Positions 1 to 13,734 of a stretch of DNA of 64,000 nucleotides are shown piece by piece. Each line of letters begins with the position of its first letter. Position 1 is the stretch's first letter. The stretch comes from Tillus elongatus (lineage: Eukaryota; Arthropoda; Insecta; Coleoptera; Cleridae). The DNA is taken from positions 65,434,529 through 65,498,528 of the forward strand of contig OZ023269.1 of NCBI GenBank assembly GCA_964006375.1. Reading direction: 5' to 3'. The notes under the pieces are model-generated. The model was not told the origin of the DNA. It was given only the letters and a program-made list of their open reading frames with translations, and did no database searches. A program made the position numbers and the translations under genes.

Positions 1-2
1 TG

Positions 3-785
3 AGAAAGGCCACCACCCCCGCTGTCAACAGAGCCTTATTTGAAATGGTGATCACCAAATTTGGCTGCCCGAAGACCCTGATTTCCGATAATGGCAAACA
101 ATTTGTGTCTCATGAACATAAAGCTTGGCTAAGGGAGTTGGGCATAACCCAACGGTTAACCCCAGTGTACACTCCTCAAGCCAATGCGGTGGAAAGGGCC
201 AACCGCACCCTCAAAACCATGATCGCACAGTTTTGTGAGCATGATCAGCGGCAGTGGGACGAAAGACTCCCTGAACTGGGCTTCGCCATCAACACGGCCA
301 AACAGGAATCGACCGGATTCACCCCAGCATTCCTGAACTTCGGTCGCGAGTTGACCGTACCGAAAGCCGTACATGCCGAGCCGGCAACCCGAGCCGAAGG
401 TCCGCTTGAAGACCAAGAAGCAACGCCGGAAGAAATTGAAGACCGCCATGACCGTTTACGGAAGCTTTGAGAAACGTTCGAGCTGGTGCGACTGAATCTG
501 TCTAGAGCGTTCACCCAACAAAATCACCACTATAATATGCGCCGTAGGGAGTGGCGCTGCAAAGTCGGTGAACAGGTGCTACGTCGAGAACACACGTTAT
601 CTTCAGGTACTAGTGGCTTCGCCGCAAAACTAGCGGCGAAATATTCCGGCCCCTATACCGTAGTCAAAGTGGTGTCCCCGGTGGTCTACGACCTTCGCGA
701 CACCAAGAGAAAGCTGCTGCGGTGTATACATATTAAAGACCTGAAAAAGTTTTATGCCCCTACAGACGCCGAGAGCCATGAGTAA
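3..785 (+). pseudogene. pol: pol 3' end: integrase core and C-terminal domain, copy A
   Basis: Integrase inserts the double-stranded cDNA of the element into the host chromosome. The frame opening at base 3 shows the second catalytic Asp in LISDNGKQF and the catalytic Glu in NAVERANRTL. A GPY/F-type C-terminal domain follows (KYSGPYTVV near 640-665) and the frame ends at TAA 783-785. A single TGA at 468-470 interrupts it where copy B has CGA (Arg), a CpG-to-TpG type transition; the same frame continues on both sides, so this is a simple nonsense mutation. Copy B (14240-17650) is intact here. I therefore call this copy inactive for pol. Confidence 0.92.
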
Positions 786-1248
786 GTCGCTTCCGTGGAA
801 CCGATACCTACCAGCTAGAAACGGGACGTTGTGCCGGAGGTGTGGACAGTCTGGACACACCCGCTACCGTTGTGAAAAGCCCTTTAAGCTGTTCTGCTCC
901 CAGTGTGGGAGAGTGGGCGTTATGTCCCGAGAATGTCCGTGTCCGAACCGGAAGGGACCGCAGATGGTCCAGAAGACGAGAAGTAGCACCAAGGCTACCC
1001 AGTGTGTCCCACGAGTTACTCACGTGGGGACACAGTGTGACATAGTACGGGGAGGCAGGAACCACAGGGGTCCTCACCAGGACGAGCCACGGCGGGTGGA
1101 GATCAGCCCAGGGACTACGCACTGCTGCCAAGACAGACATTATCGCCTAGTGCCAGCTGGGGCACCATGGATCCGGCGCAGAGGACCACGGCCGGCGCAG
1201 CGCCGTGGCAACATTGGCTGCACCCCACGACCGGCGTACAGACAGTAA
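754..1248 (+). CDS. ORF3 zinc-knuckle protein, copy A
   Basis: A second reading frame overlaps the end of pol in the +1 frame and stays open to 1248. It carries a CCHC knuckle (C-x2-C-x4-H-x4-C, CGQSGHTRYRC) followed seven residues later by a His-less C-x2-C-x9-C knuckle (CSQCGRVGVMSREC), then a basic Arg-rich tail ending in RPAYRQ. The homologue in copy B is at 13735-14343. In the 41 codons of the knuckle region the copies differ in eight synonymous and three amino-acid-changing codons (R/W, E/D, K/R), so the frame looks selected. The N-terminus is shorter than in copy B because of a deletion, and the start codon is uncertain. Function unknown; nucleic-acid binding is the likely activity. 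Confidence 0.7.
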   Translation: MPLQTPRAMSKSLPWNRYLPARNGTLCRRCGQSGHTRYRCEKPFKLFCSQCGRVGVMSRECPCPNRKGPQMVQKTRSSTKATQCVPRVTHVGTQCDIVRGGRNHRGPHQDEPRRVEISPGTTHCCQDRHYRLVPAGAPWIRRRGPRPAQRRGNIGCTPRPAYRQ

Positions 1249-1418
1249 GTGTAGTGCGGGTCGCAGGTGAGTGAGACACTTTCACGGAGTGCCACCCCGG
1301 TGGTGCAGCGACAGCCGGACTATCGGTGAGAACAGTTTAGTCTAGACCAGGTGACGAGTGGCGTCTTGTTGCAGTTAGTATATAAGGATTTGAGGTTTTA
1401 TGTGGGATATTAGGAATT

Positions 1419-2451
<1,033 letters not shown>

Positions 2452-2611
2452 ATTTATTTGACCACTTTTTACACTTAAAAAATTCAATAATTGTGGCAAG
2501 TCGAAATACACTAACAAAAAATCCAAGTTTTAAAAGTACAATGCAAAATACAGACATATAAATTAGTTAAAATTAACTATACAATAAGTGAACCTTGTAA
2601 AATACAAATTA

Positions 2612-5600
2612 CTACATGTGCGAGATACAAAGACTATAGCACATGGAGGCATCCGTGTACTCACGGACTGAATAGTAAGCATTTTGCTTAAAATAATGCT
2701 TTATAGCATTTTTAAATTTCCTATAATCTAAGGACTTTATGTGAACTGGTAGCTTATTATATAAGGCGACATGTAAAGAATTATTTACCGATTTTTGAAG
2801 TCTAAATCTCTGCGGTCTTATTAAACTAGCCGATCTTGTACTATAGTTATGGTATGCAGAATTTAGCTGATAATCAAACTTATCCCTGTGTATATTTAAC
2901 AACTGACTAAAGATGTATATCGTGGGAAGAGTCATAATTCCCAGACTAATAAAGTACGGCTTACAGTGTTCACGGCAGCCAACTCCAGCAATCAACCTAA
3001 CCACTTTTTTTGGAGCCTGAAGATTTGTATAGAATTTGATGAATTGCCCCACAAATGAGTTCCATACGATAGGTGGCCGTGAAATAGGGAGAAATAGGCT
3101 GTCATAACTGAACTTCTGTCAACCGAATTCCTCAACCTCCTGATAACAAAAATTGAGATTGACAACTTACTCTTCAACAGAGAAATATGAGCATCCCACT
3201 TAAGGGCTCCATCTATAGTAATGCCAAGAAGGTTAGCATCATTTTTCGCCGACACCTCCGGAGTTGTGAATAATATTACCGTAACAGTTTTTTCTGTGTT
3301 TAATTTTAAGTTGTTCTGTGTAAACCACAGTTCTGCCAACTTCCCGGTAGAGATCATTTCAACGTTCAGCTGTTCTGGGTCGCAGCTTTGGCAAATAAGC
3401 GACGTGTCATCAGCGTAACAGACGCAGCGACTCCGTGACATGAAATTAAATAAATCGTTTATGTAGACTATGAAGAGTAGCGGCCCCAAGACAGAACCCT
3501 GCGGCACCCGACTTCCCACAGCCCCAAGATTCGATATTTCCTCTTTAAAAAAGACGCGCTGCTTTCTCATATGTAAGTATGAACTTATTAACTTTAAAGG
3601 AGGACCCCTAACACCATATCTGAACAATTTCTCAATCAGCAGGTCATGGGAGACACAATCAAAGGCCTTGCTTAGGTCACAAAGCATAAGGCCAACATGA
3701 TTACCCACTTCAAGACCCGCAACTATATCCCCAACAACCTTGCTGACTGCCTGCACAGTCGAGCGCCGCCTTCTGAAACCGAACTGACAGTCACTCAACA
3801 ATTCCCCACTTTCAAAATACTGGCTGAGTCGTTTGTGAATTATTATTTCAAATATCTTTCCAAACAGCGGTACAATAGAAACAGGGCGGTAATTATCCAA
3901 CAGTTTACATCACCTTTTTTTAGCAAAGATATTGTTATATTGTGTATATTACTAAAACCACCATGTAATATAAGTTCGTTTATTAACTACTCGTTCAAGC
4001 ATTCTACAGTCATCTTCGTGGTACACCTTCTATCTCTATGTGTCGTTCTTGGTTCTTGAGAGGTTGGCTGGTGTTGACGTTCTGTTGACAGCTGTGATCT
4101 GCATAACTCTACACAGAGGCACAGAACACACACTGTCAGAATCCTTCATGTCTACACCATACAACAGATATTACCCTGGAAATTTTAAAACAATCCGGAA
4201 ATGTCCCCTGAGATACACAAAGGTTAAATATATGTGTCAACGGCGACACCAAATATGCCTTTATTTCCTTGACAATGATGCTATTAATGTTATATATATC
4301 AAAAGCATTTGACCTTTTAAGATAATTAATGGCGTCCAAGACTTAACTTTCTACAACCGGCAGCATAACAAAAGAGCTACAGGCCATCGGAATGCCAGAA
4401 ATTAGCTGCCTTTGTAGCTCCAAATTTACTGGTAGAGTTTTTACAATGTTAGCTGCCACCGATACAAACAATTCATTCATCTTATCAGCTGTTATTAGTT
4501 TGCTATCCAATTTTGACGCTCAAAGTTCCGTTCACAATTTATGACCTTCCATACGTCCCTTGCTTTATTTTTCGAAGTGGCTATAAAGTTACTAAATGCC
4601 TGTTTTTTGTTAATATTATGGCATTTCTATAGTTCTTCAATAACAGCTTGTATACTTCCCTATCCGAAGAGTCACTAGTTACATCAGCTATCACCTTAAC
4701 ACTTGAAACACATGTTCTCATATCTCTCAATTCCTGAGTAAACCAATGCACAGGCGGTTTATTAGAATTTAAATGTTTCAGGGGAAAATTGTGAAGTATG
4801 AAACTTTGACAAATATTGGGTATACCTGTGGCCAAATATTCAATATTGTTTGACTCATAAAAAAGAGACCAATCGATGCCCCCAAGATAATCTTGGAAGT
4901 CCTGAATCCCCCGACAAGTTATTTTTCTAACCTTTCGTTGTTGTCGTTTACTATTCACATCGACTTTAAATTTAATAACCTGTCCGTAATGGTCAGAGAG
5001 GCATGGATCAACCACTGCGGCAGTAAAGCAACGCTCATCGATATTTGTCAATATATTGTCAATACAACTAGCAGACCCATTAAAGACCCTAGTGAAACCC
5101 GAGATTGTAGCTGCTATACCATAACTTTCAATAATGCAGGTTAGATTTGATAACACTCTAGAAAAACCGGCAAAATTTATATTAAAATCTCCTAAAATTA
5201 TAATTTGCTTATACTTGTCGTTAAAATCATACAATAACTTATCTAGCATACTTAAGAAAATCTCAACGTCACCCAGGCATGACCTGTATAAACATATCAC
5301 CATTATATTTTGGCTAACCAATTCAACTGCACTAAATTCACAGTCGATCTCCCTTGAGTAGCGTTCAACGTTAAGTACTTTACAATTCACGTCAGCCCGC
5401 GCATATACACACACACCTCCATGTACATGATTTATTCTAGAAAATGCGGTCATCAACTTATATTTACTTACATTTAAGCATTTTAAGTCATTTGTCTTGC
5501 ACCAATGTTCACTTATACAAACAAGTGCATAGTCACAATCGCTAAGGTAAAATGATAACTCATCAGCTTTATTACTTAAACCCTGTATATTAATGTGAAA

Positions 5601-5639
5601 CAGACTCAAAAAACTTACATCATCATCACATTCGCTCAC
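2612..5639 (-). pseudogene. LINE ORF2: AP endonuclease and reverse transcriptase, broken
   Basis: ORF2 would nick target DNA and prime reverse transcription from it. The endonuclease domain (4581-5639) shows HINIQGLSNKADE, the SEHW motif, GDFNIN and LSDHYG. The RT N-terminus lies at 4136-4339 and the RT core at 2992-3900 with NYRPVSIVP, QFGFRRRRST, VPQGSVLGPLLF and the catalytic YADD. The C-terminal part (2612-3052) shows REHC and a helical tail. There is a frameshift in an A-run near 3003-3009, a further one near 3920, and an insertion between 3935 and 4162. The region 4340-4580 has lost its frame. No RNase H follows. Not functional. Confidence 0.88.
3935..4162. other. ~225-bp insertion inside the LINE reverse transcriptase
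   Basis: Reading the minus strand, the RT frame reaches FKISRVI near 4165, where related proteins continue into a PVYKKGD-like motif. That motif (KKGD) appears only near 3925, just before NYRPVS. The intervening bases have no RT similarity, contain no open frame and show no obvious tRNA-type promoter boxes. This could be a short non-autonomous element or a rearrangement; I found no clear target duplication. Confidence 0.45.
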
Positions 5640-6636
5640 CCCACATTTTGAGTTTTCTTTCTGATATGAAAAAACCTTCCCACTCTAACATTTTGTGGCC
5701 AAATAGAAGAGTCCAAGAGTTTATCACTACTCTCCCTAAAGACCCCAACCTTGAAAGACGAAAAAATATCTGGATGCTTTGAGTCAAGTTGGGAGCATGT
5801 AACTTCCGGAAACATCCCACCCAAATAGTCCTTAAGATTCTGTTCAGTCGTCTCAGGCTGCAATCTATAAACATGGAAATACGAAAAACTAGGAATTACC
5901 CTTAACTTGCATTTAGTTTTCAAATCATTTGTCCCAGTACCAATCACAATATGCGTTTTCTTTCCTCCATTTTTAGTCTGCATATGCATATCAATAACTG
6001 AACCATTCTTAGGTAAATTTTTGACCGTTTTTAATTGGGGATCAGTATATTCTTTAAAAGTTCGATTATTTGTGCTGTTTACAACCAGAGACCTCTGTCG
6101 TACGTTTTCCTGTCCCAATGTAGTCGGTTTAGCAGCAACTTCGTCCAACCTTTCCATACGCTGTTGGCGTTCGTTATTATCACTACTTACTACAGAATCA
6201 AGTAAAGTACTATCGTCGTTCATTTCATTTAATGTAGATGGCGGCGAGAAACAAGCATGGCCATTATCTTTTAATAGCATTATATTTTTTAACATTTGTT
6301 TCTGTTCAATTAAACATCAATTGTCAACTCCTGATTCTTTATCACTATGTCTTTTTGACTGCATAACTTGTCAACAAGTTCAAATTTGGATGAACGAATA
6401 CTTACAGTTTATACAACAGTGTCCATACTTTCACCCGACGAAATCGAGGAGTCAAGTCTTTCTGAACACAATTCACACTTATTAGATCCACCACTGCCAT
6501 AGATTTTTATAAACTGCACCAGCACATCACTAACTACCGTTTCAGGTAAAGTACGGTTTATTATTAGATCGATTAACTCGTTCTTTCTGAGCTTATTGAG
6601 CTCGGCCATTAAAACGCCTCTGTTTACATCCGCCAT
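5636..6636 (-). pseudogene. LINE ORF1 (RRM-like RNA-binding protein), broken
   Basis: Two open pieces, 6409-6636 and 5636-6295, make up an ORF1 that starts [10 protein letters not shown] and would coat the element RNA. The N-terminal piece has a short CELC motif and a predicted helix ([14 protein letters not shown]). The C-terminal piece has the pattern FHVYRLQPETTEQNLKDYL ... FSSFKVGVF ... WPQNVRVGRFF, which I recognise from many insect LINE ORF1 proteins with an RRM-like fold. A stop at 6409-6411 and a frame change separate the pieces. The last codons overlap the beginning of ORF2 (stop TGA 5636-5638). No CCHC knuckles are visible. Confidence 0.7.
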
Positions 6637-6649
6637 GTTTTCTCTCTCA

Positions 6650-7240
<591 letters not shown>

Positions 7241-7914
7241 AGGCACCCACACAGCACAGGGCATCCAATGGATATGCATCAGATATACATAATATGCATT
7301 TTACGTCCAGGACCATGATGCACATTATATGGAATATGGACATCCAAAGGATATTGTTAGAGCAGAAAAATGTTAATAAAACTTAAATAAAGTGAACATA
7401 TGACCATTTCTTATTCATTAAAATCTAATCCAGAACGTGGCATATCGTTCGGCCGAGAGTTCATTTAGTCGACACTACAATAGAGCGGGGATTCGAGCGA
7501 GAATACCGCTTTTTTAAGTATTTGTCTGGCTGACTGAGTGAATCGTTGTTTCCTTAGATAAAACCTAATATTGATCTCTGCTTGATATTTAGTTGTAAAA
7601 CTTGACATATAAGCTAAATTTAGATAAAAATGCCAATTTATATGCGGGGCAATACGCACTCTTTGCATAGCAATATTTTGAGGTTTAGTTGTTTAAGTTA
7701 TTAGCAAAGAGGTTGTAAGGGATAGAGGTAACAAAGGTACAGTTTTGCAATGCAAGAAGCCTGTACACTTTTCCTGGCTGGGCGGAGTTCGGTGACGTAA
7801 GTGGGAGAAACGTCAGGGACGTATTTAGGAATTTTTAGTTTGGTTAGAAATAAAACAAATTATTGAATCGTTGAAATGTAATCTTAAGCTTTTGTATAAA
7901 TAGGTAACCTAAAA
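7241..7914. other. No gene seen; AT-rich spacer
   Basis: I see no coding frame with recognisable content, no RNA gene and no clear repeat structure here. Confidence 0.6.
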
Positions 7915-7965
7915 AGGTTCGGAACGCAGCAAGTGCGTTATGGTAGTGAATTTTCATAACAATAT
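7915..7965 (+). repeat. Fragment of the 305-bp inverted-repeat unit
   Basis: The string CGCAGCAAGTGCGTTATGGT followed by AGTGAATTTTCATAA is identical to the left arm of the 305-bp units at 46949, 51000 and 57029. The matching right arm was not found nearby, so this is a partial copy. Confidence 0.75.
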
Positions 7966-8149
7966 TATATAATATATTTATATAAAGTATAAGATTTACC
8001 CTTATATTAAAAGTTATGAAAATTACTTTATTTAATTAGGAACAGTAAAACAAGAAAAGAAGGGCAAGCAAAAACATGATCTATAACATATATATTTATA
8101 GAGTAATTTGGATAAAAAACTCAAACAAAGCAATTGATAAACAGGAAAT

Positions 8150-8640
8150 ATACTATAGAAAAATACACTAGAAAGCTGAACAAAAAAAAGCCTGTGGTTG
8201 ATGCATTGAGGGTGATTGTATGCATGCAGGAGAAGGACCCCCAGGAGGAACAGGGTTTTTGCTCCTCACCCAAAAATACGGGGGGTTCTCCTTCCCATTG
8301 TGCATGCATACAACTACCTTCAAAGCATAAAGCACAAGAAAAATTTCTTGGGAGCAACCCCCAAGAAGGTTGCTGGACCTGGGCGAATATGGGTGTTGTA
8401 CGGGGTAGACAGGGTTTAAAGGAGGTATTGCTGCAAAATGTGAAAAACGCATGTTTTCAAAGTCCCTTAATTTTCTTGGGGGTTGTTTGCAACAAATTTG
8501 TCTTGTGGCCTGTATATCCGAGGGAGGTTCTAAGCATGTTACTGGAAAAAAAATCTAAAACCCTCATGCAGTCAACTGCAAGTTTACCGAAATTACATTC
8601 TACTTCATCGCCTATAATGTATTTTTCAGATAATGTAGAA
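8150..8640 (+). repeat. Diverged copy of the foldback element end
   Basis: Shares GGGTTTAAAGGAGGTAT, the run CAAGAAAAATTTCTTG(G) before a CCCCAAG-rich stretch, and the end GCAAGTTTACCG with the arms of the foldback at 39217-39500 and 45060-45416. Open frames across it on both strands have no recognisable content and are repeat sequence. Confidence 0.6.
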
Positions 8641-9699
8641 TACAGCGCTAAATTAAATAGGTTCACTTGCATTTTTATTTCTTTTTTTATTACATTTATA
8701 AGCACAAGATAGGTATAATTAAGGGGACCCTTAATTAACATTGCAGCAACACAAACTTGAAAAGTGGAGAAGTTATTTACAGTATGTTAACAGTTATAAA
8801 CTTGATTTCATCATCATGTCACAGTAGTATTCTAATAATGAAAAATTACATCTAACTGTATGCACACAACAGCTGGTGTGTTACGAAATGTGATGAAACG
8901 CCAAACTGACTGTACCACAGCATTAGCATAATATTATTATGCTGCCACATAATCATATCTCTAGTAATGGTATCATGTCTAAAACCTAAACTAGAGGCTA
9001 AATTTCCAATTTCTTCTCCTTTGTTTATGGTGTCTGTTTCTACTGTCCTAAATTTCCAATTTGATATTGACAATAAATGACACTACCACACAATGATAGC
9101 TGAGCTTCAGGACAGACACAGTCTAACAAAGTTGTCGGATAGAGTAAATTATGATTGGAGGGATACCTAAGTTAAAAATCATGAGAAATAGGTAATTCGA
9201 AATTTGCAGGTATTAAATTCAGCTATGGATTACTTTTTTTTTTAACTGACTGATAAAATTAAATTTTATAAAATGTTTTCTTTATTATCAGAAGTTGTAA
9301 AAATTTCATATGTTTATACAGGAAAAGTTTAACTACATGAAATTTCTGAAGATCGGGCAACCCCTTGACATTTGGCAATGGTTGTAACTTCCATTGTTTA
9401 GATTTTATCTACAATTTATTTAAATAGCATAGCAGTACAGGTAGCTGTATTGCTCCGTTTTTATCCAACATTGTAGATATTGCATTACAGAATTTGAAGT
9501 GATGTCGAGGATTATTTTATTATTAATTTCGAATAACTTCATTTTTCTTTGATCAGAAGATTGAAAATTGGTACACAACCACATCTCTGTATGTTCTTTT
9601 AAGTTGTAAATTTTCGTTTCAATCACTTTAACAATTTGAAAGCTATTGCGTTTAAAAAAATATATTTAATTGTTTGTTAGTAAAAACTATGCGTTAAGA
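8641..9699. other. No gene seen; AT-rich spacer
   Basis: Only short frames with no recognisable motif. No inverted repeat or microsatellite of note. Confidence 0.55.
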
Positions 9700-9795
9700 T
9701 CTGATGAACAAACTCGTCCAAGCCATTAGCAAAATAAGGGTAATTCCCAAATTTTCTCCAAATCAGTGAAATATTTTTTGGGTTATTGGTTGGAT
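9700..9795 (+). repeat. Fragment of the (AT)n-associated repeat, right-hand motif
   Basis: AACTCGTCCAAGCCATTAGC followed by a CCAAATC...TTTTTTGGGTTATTGG segment is a diverged match to the right-hand end of the repeat family (compare 47965-48055 and 59065-59145). Here it is not followed by a long AT array. Confidence 0.55.
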
Positions 9796-10847
9796 AAATT
9801 GTTGGATGAATATATTGGATAAAGATGTATATTCAAAAGGTTGGATAAATAATAATAGTTTTTATTTTAACAACAGAAGAAAATACAAAATACAAAACAA
9901 AGTACATTGTACCGTTTACAAATTTATGTTAACATTCCTTGTCTTTTTTAAAGAAATAGAGATTTATTTCATTGATTGCTGTTGCCCTTACTTAGTGAAA
10001 CTGGTCCATACTTGATACAGACTTGGAGACTCCCTCTCTGGCTTCACTCTTGGTTTTCGTTTTTCTAAATTAAAGACGTAGCCAGCGTGTAAGCTAACTG
10101 GAGCAAGCGGCCCTTCTGAATTCTAGATGTTCTTCAACTTCTCTGTTACCGGTTTTACTGCTTGATAGTATCCTCAGACAGAAGAAATTTGAATTAATAC
10201 GAAATCATGACAATTACAATAAAGATCTGTTGCTATTTTATGATGTTATAATCAAAAAATTCTTTAAAAGTGAAAATAAAATAAAACAAATATGAAGGAT
10301 GACGCCGTTAAAATGTCTACGTGATGTATATCAATATTTAACATAAAGATAGAAGAAACCTATAACAGTAATAACTATAATAACAATTACAACAATAAAA
10401 TAACTAAACAAACACATTAATAAAGCAGACTATACAATGAAAATATACACACATCATGTCTTATAACAACTTTTTTGAAAAAAATAGTTAGATTTGTGTT
10501 GTTTGATTTATTTAATTGGGAAGAAGAAGATCCCAGAAATCCAAAATATTGTCGTCTATATGCTTTTTTACTTCTAAAGCTTAAAACAAGTCTAGTTTAC
10601 GCTTGTCATGACAAATATGTAGTGGTTTTATGCCGTTATTTACTGTGGGTCTATGTTGGGTATCAATAATATGTTTTGCAAATGTATATTTGTCAGCGTG
10701 GTTATTTATAAATGCAGAAATATGTTCTTTGTATCAGGTGTTAAAATTTTTAGAAGTTTGATCGATGTAGATTGAGTTACGTGTACATTTCACAAATTTT
10801 GAATACCTATACAAATACAAAAGTAGCTTTTAAATCTTATAACATGA
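9796..10847. other. No gene seen; AT-rich spacer
   Basis: No supported gene, RNA or mobile element. A few 60-70-residue frames are present but have no recognisable motif. Confidence 0.5.
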
Positions 10848-11285
10848 CGCTTGATTTATTAGATTATTTCAAACAATTGATTGGAAGTATTATCACAGAT
10901 GATGGTAAGTGTAGGAAAGATCTGAAGAGGATCGCGATGGCAAAACAAGCATTCAATAACCAAAGTACTGTTCTCAGTAATAAACATTTGAACCTGTACA
11001 TGAGGGAAAAGTGCAAGTTGTACGTGTATGGAGTATTGTAATGTATGGGGCGGAAACTTGGGCTGTAGCTAAGCAGGATATAAAGAGAATATAAGCTTTT
11101 GAAATGTAGACAAGAAAAATGTCAAAGACAGTGCAGGCTGATAGAAAGACGATTCAAAGTGTGCTAGAGGAGAGGTGAAAGAATAAAGAGGCTTGCTGAA
11201 AGAAATCGAGAGGAAGCTAAAATTTATTGGTCATATTATAAGACATAATAACTTCCTGACAACATTATTTGAAGGACATACGAGT
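10848..11285 (+). pseudogene. LINE reverse transcriptase C-terminal remnant (RTE-like family)
   Basis: The frame reads LIGSIITDDGKCRKDLKR then MAKQAFNNQSTVLSNK. It continues, after stop codons and frame shifts, through MYGAETWA and a GHIIRHNN-like stretch near 11225. This order (GS.IT.DG, R...AK.AF, YG.E.W, GH..R) is the segment C-terminal to the RT palm in the insect 'endonuclease-reverse transcriptase' LINEs, the same family as the insertion at 57334-58656. No catalytic residues are left. It abuts the end of the P-type transposase gene at 11305. Confidence 0.7.
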
Positions 11286-11304
11286 ACTTGAAATGTACAC
11301 TGAA

Positions 11305-11804
11305 TTATAGGCCCTTAAATAAGAGAAGTTTGTTATAAACAGCCCTTAGACTTCTACTTTTATCAAATAGAGTTTTGTTATAATGATGTATTCTAATAGA
11401 AACATACATAGATGATATTAGTTTAATTAGATGGCCATAATCGCAAGTCAAAAGATTTTGTTCTCGAAAGTGAACTTCAAGTCTTTTAAATATGCTGTTT
11501 TGGTTTATTATAGTTTTTAATATTCGCATGTTTATTTCCTTTACATTTACGATCACTGCAGATTCATTTACGTATGTTTGAAGAACTTTTTCTGCAATAG
11601 TGCAAATAGATATTACAACGTCAGATAGGTATGTGAGGAGTTGACCTTTATCTTTCTGATCTATAAACGATGTTAATAACGCAGACCTCTCCCCAACAAG
11701 CTCACCCGCGCATTCTTCGCATCACAGAACTTTTGTTATTTTCCTTACTACATAGCCAGATATATATGTCACGACTTCTTTTTTAAACTCTGATATATTG
11801 ATAT
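11305..11804 (-). pseudogene. P-element/THAP9-type transposase, C-terminal exon remnant
   Basis: On the minus strand the sequence starting at the LTR element border continues the reading frame interrupted at 21047. It shows VVTYISGYVVRKITK, a CEECAGELV zinc-binding-like pair and a tail ending LRAVYNKLLLFKGL with TAA at 11305-11307. In THAP9/P transposases the segment 'Y..GYV.RK' with Cys pairs follows the catalytic region, so this is the C-terminus. An in-frame TGA sits just before CEEC. It is separated from the rest of its exon by the 9.2-kb LTR element at 11805-21046. Confidence 0.8.
11801..11804. repeat. Target-site duplication ATAT, left
   Basis: ATAT directly precedes the TGCGACGG terminus of LTR copy B and is repeated at 21047-21050 after the CCCGTGACA terminus. 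Confidence 0.85.
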
Positions 11805-13311
11805 TGCGACGGCCACTTGGGTGGGGGCCGGAAGTTAATACAAGTTTTTACTAACCTGAGGAATTCCGGGATGACTTCCGGGACACGGCTTTCCTACGGG
11901 CTCATGCTCAGACGCCAGTGTTTATGGAGTTTGTCAAGGAGTAAACACGCTCCTGCCGGATGCCCCTTCCTCCCAAGTCGTTGTCACCGGCTACACTAGC
12001 CCAGGGTAGCTTCCAGCGGCGACAGGGTCCTCCTAAGCCAAGACGAAGTCCCGCGGGACTCCTGGTCTCTATTAAAGAGCTAGGGTTGGATTAGATTTGG
12101 GTGGATATTCGGGGAGGCTAAATGAAATGCCGAACAACTTAAAATAAAATTCTATTACCTAATTATGTACACACGGTGGTAACGGGGTCCTGTTACTAAG
12201 AGGCCTAACGATAACGGCGGTCAGAGGCAGAGGGAGTTATTTGCTTTTAACTGCGGAACTCGCTCGGATTATACGGGGTGTCAGCGTGTCAACGGCGCTT
12301 AAGCGGTGCAGGGTGGTGGCAGGATGGTTGTTAATAGCGGGTGCTCCCAGGCGGGCATGCAGCCTACGGGTGTGTCGGGCACCACCTCGAGCTAGCTAGC
12401 TGCACACTAAATAGTACGGCATGATCAAGCATTAGCCACGGCCTGTCGTTCGCACGCTCCCCCCCGTACGCCTGTGAGGCCTCGCTCGGCGCAGAAGAGG
12501 CCCACCCGCACCAGGCCAGGAGGCAGAAGACCAACGGGCTGTCCCCAGCTCAAGCCAACGCAATCGCTGCGCCCGAATCGACGACAGACCAGGAATGTCC
12601 CCGTTCCGACTCCTGTATCCGGGATACTGGGGGGGGGGGGTTCCCCGAGGATCGTTTTTGACTGAAACGGAGAGGGCAATCACTCCAACCGTCTCGACCC
12701 ACGATTCCTCGGTTCGGTCGCCTCCCCAGCGGTCCCGGGGGAATCGGAGCTGCAGGACCGTGGTCCCCCAACCGCCCCGGCGAAGCTCGCAAGCACCGTC
12801 CTTGGCGATGCCAGCGCGCAGCGGTTTTCAGCAGGCCCCGTCTCACCGACCGAAGGCATCCGGCGTCGCGACAGAGCGCTAAACAATCTAACCACAGGCC
12901 TGCTAAATAATATTCAATTGCCACGTACCTGGGGCTTTCCTCGGCGGCGACGTTCACTCGGTCAAAACTCTCCGGCGGTGCTCCTGCACTCGCTTTTCTC
13001 TCAGCTGAACTCTCTTCTCGGCGTATGTGATCTCGGCTCGGCTACTCTCCACGCACCCACTGTTCTACGGCGACACTCGTACTGCCGGCCGTCTCCGTTC
13101 TCTCTGCCCATATTCTCGATCGTCGTGACCATCCTGGCCCCCTCTCTTCCACGCATCTCGCCCGTCGGCCGTACCCTGTCTCACCGTCACCGTACGCGAA
13201 TCTTTCCTCTCTCGTAAATCATAATTTCGGATTATTACGCGGTTTCATTTACTGCTGCTGCATTCAGTAATTTAGTTAAATAATCCCTTCAAGATTAGTC
13301 ACCCCGTGACA
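11805..13311 (-). repeat. 3' LTR of copy B
   Basis: 1,507 bp, plus-strand ends TGCGACGG and CCCGTGACA. Aligns to 19537-21046 without gaps except a G-run (near 12630) that is shorter here. Substitutions include 12260 and 12289. Confidence 0.95.
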
Positions 13312-13734
13312 CCTCCCCCTCACTTGCGGAAAAAAAAACAAAGTTTTTTTATTTTTATTGCGCGAACCCCGACTGTCCCCGGCCACCGTCTGACAACTGG
13401 ACCCCGATACAAATACATCCTGTATCCTATCATATGAACAGAATTTCCAATCCTCTACGGGAACAAGAACAAAGAAAATCTTACTTCCCACCACTAAAAA
13501 ATAAAAAACTTCAGGTCCTTACATACTAATTAATACCTAATCTATCTACAAAACAAAAGATCCTAATTCCTAATATCCCACATAAAACCTCAAATCCTTA
13601 TATACTAACTGCAACAAGACGCCACTCGTCACCTGGTCTAGACTAAACTGTTCTCACCGATAGTCCGGCTGTCGCTGCACCACCGGGGTGGCACTCCGTG
13701 AAAGTGTCTCACTCACTTGCGACCCGCACTACAC
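13312..13734 (-). promoter_or_regulatory. Polypurine tract and 3' untranslated segment of copy B
   Basis: On the minus strand a purine run GTGAGGGGGAGG (complement of 13312-13323) sits directly against the 3' LTR, the expected primer site for plus-strand DNA synthesis. The rest, from the ORF3 stop to the tract, has no open frame of note and is rich in A-runs. Confidence 0.8.

Noticed and set aside
7465..7668. Small minus-strand frame near 7.5 kb
   Set aside because: Short, without motif or splice context, within AT-rich spacer.
8134..8712. 192-residue plus-strand frame
   Set aside because: Lies in a repeat related to the foldback ends, with overlapping frames on both strands and no recognisable motif.
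12424..13217. Open frames of 60-135 residues on both strands in the LTRs (also 1451-1768 and 20157-20952)
   Set aside because: They are GC-rich LTR sequence, appear identically in all LTR copies in several frames at once, and show no domain.
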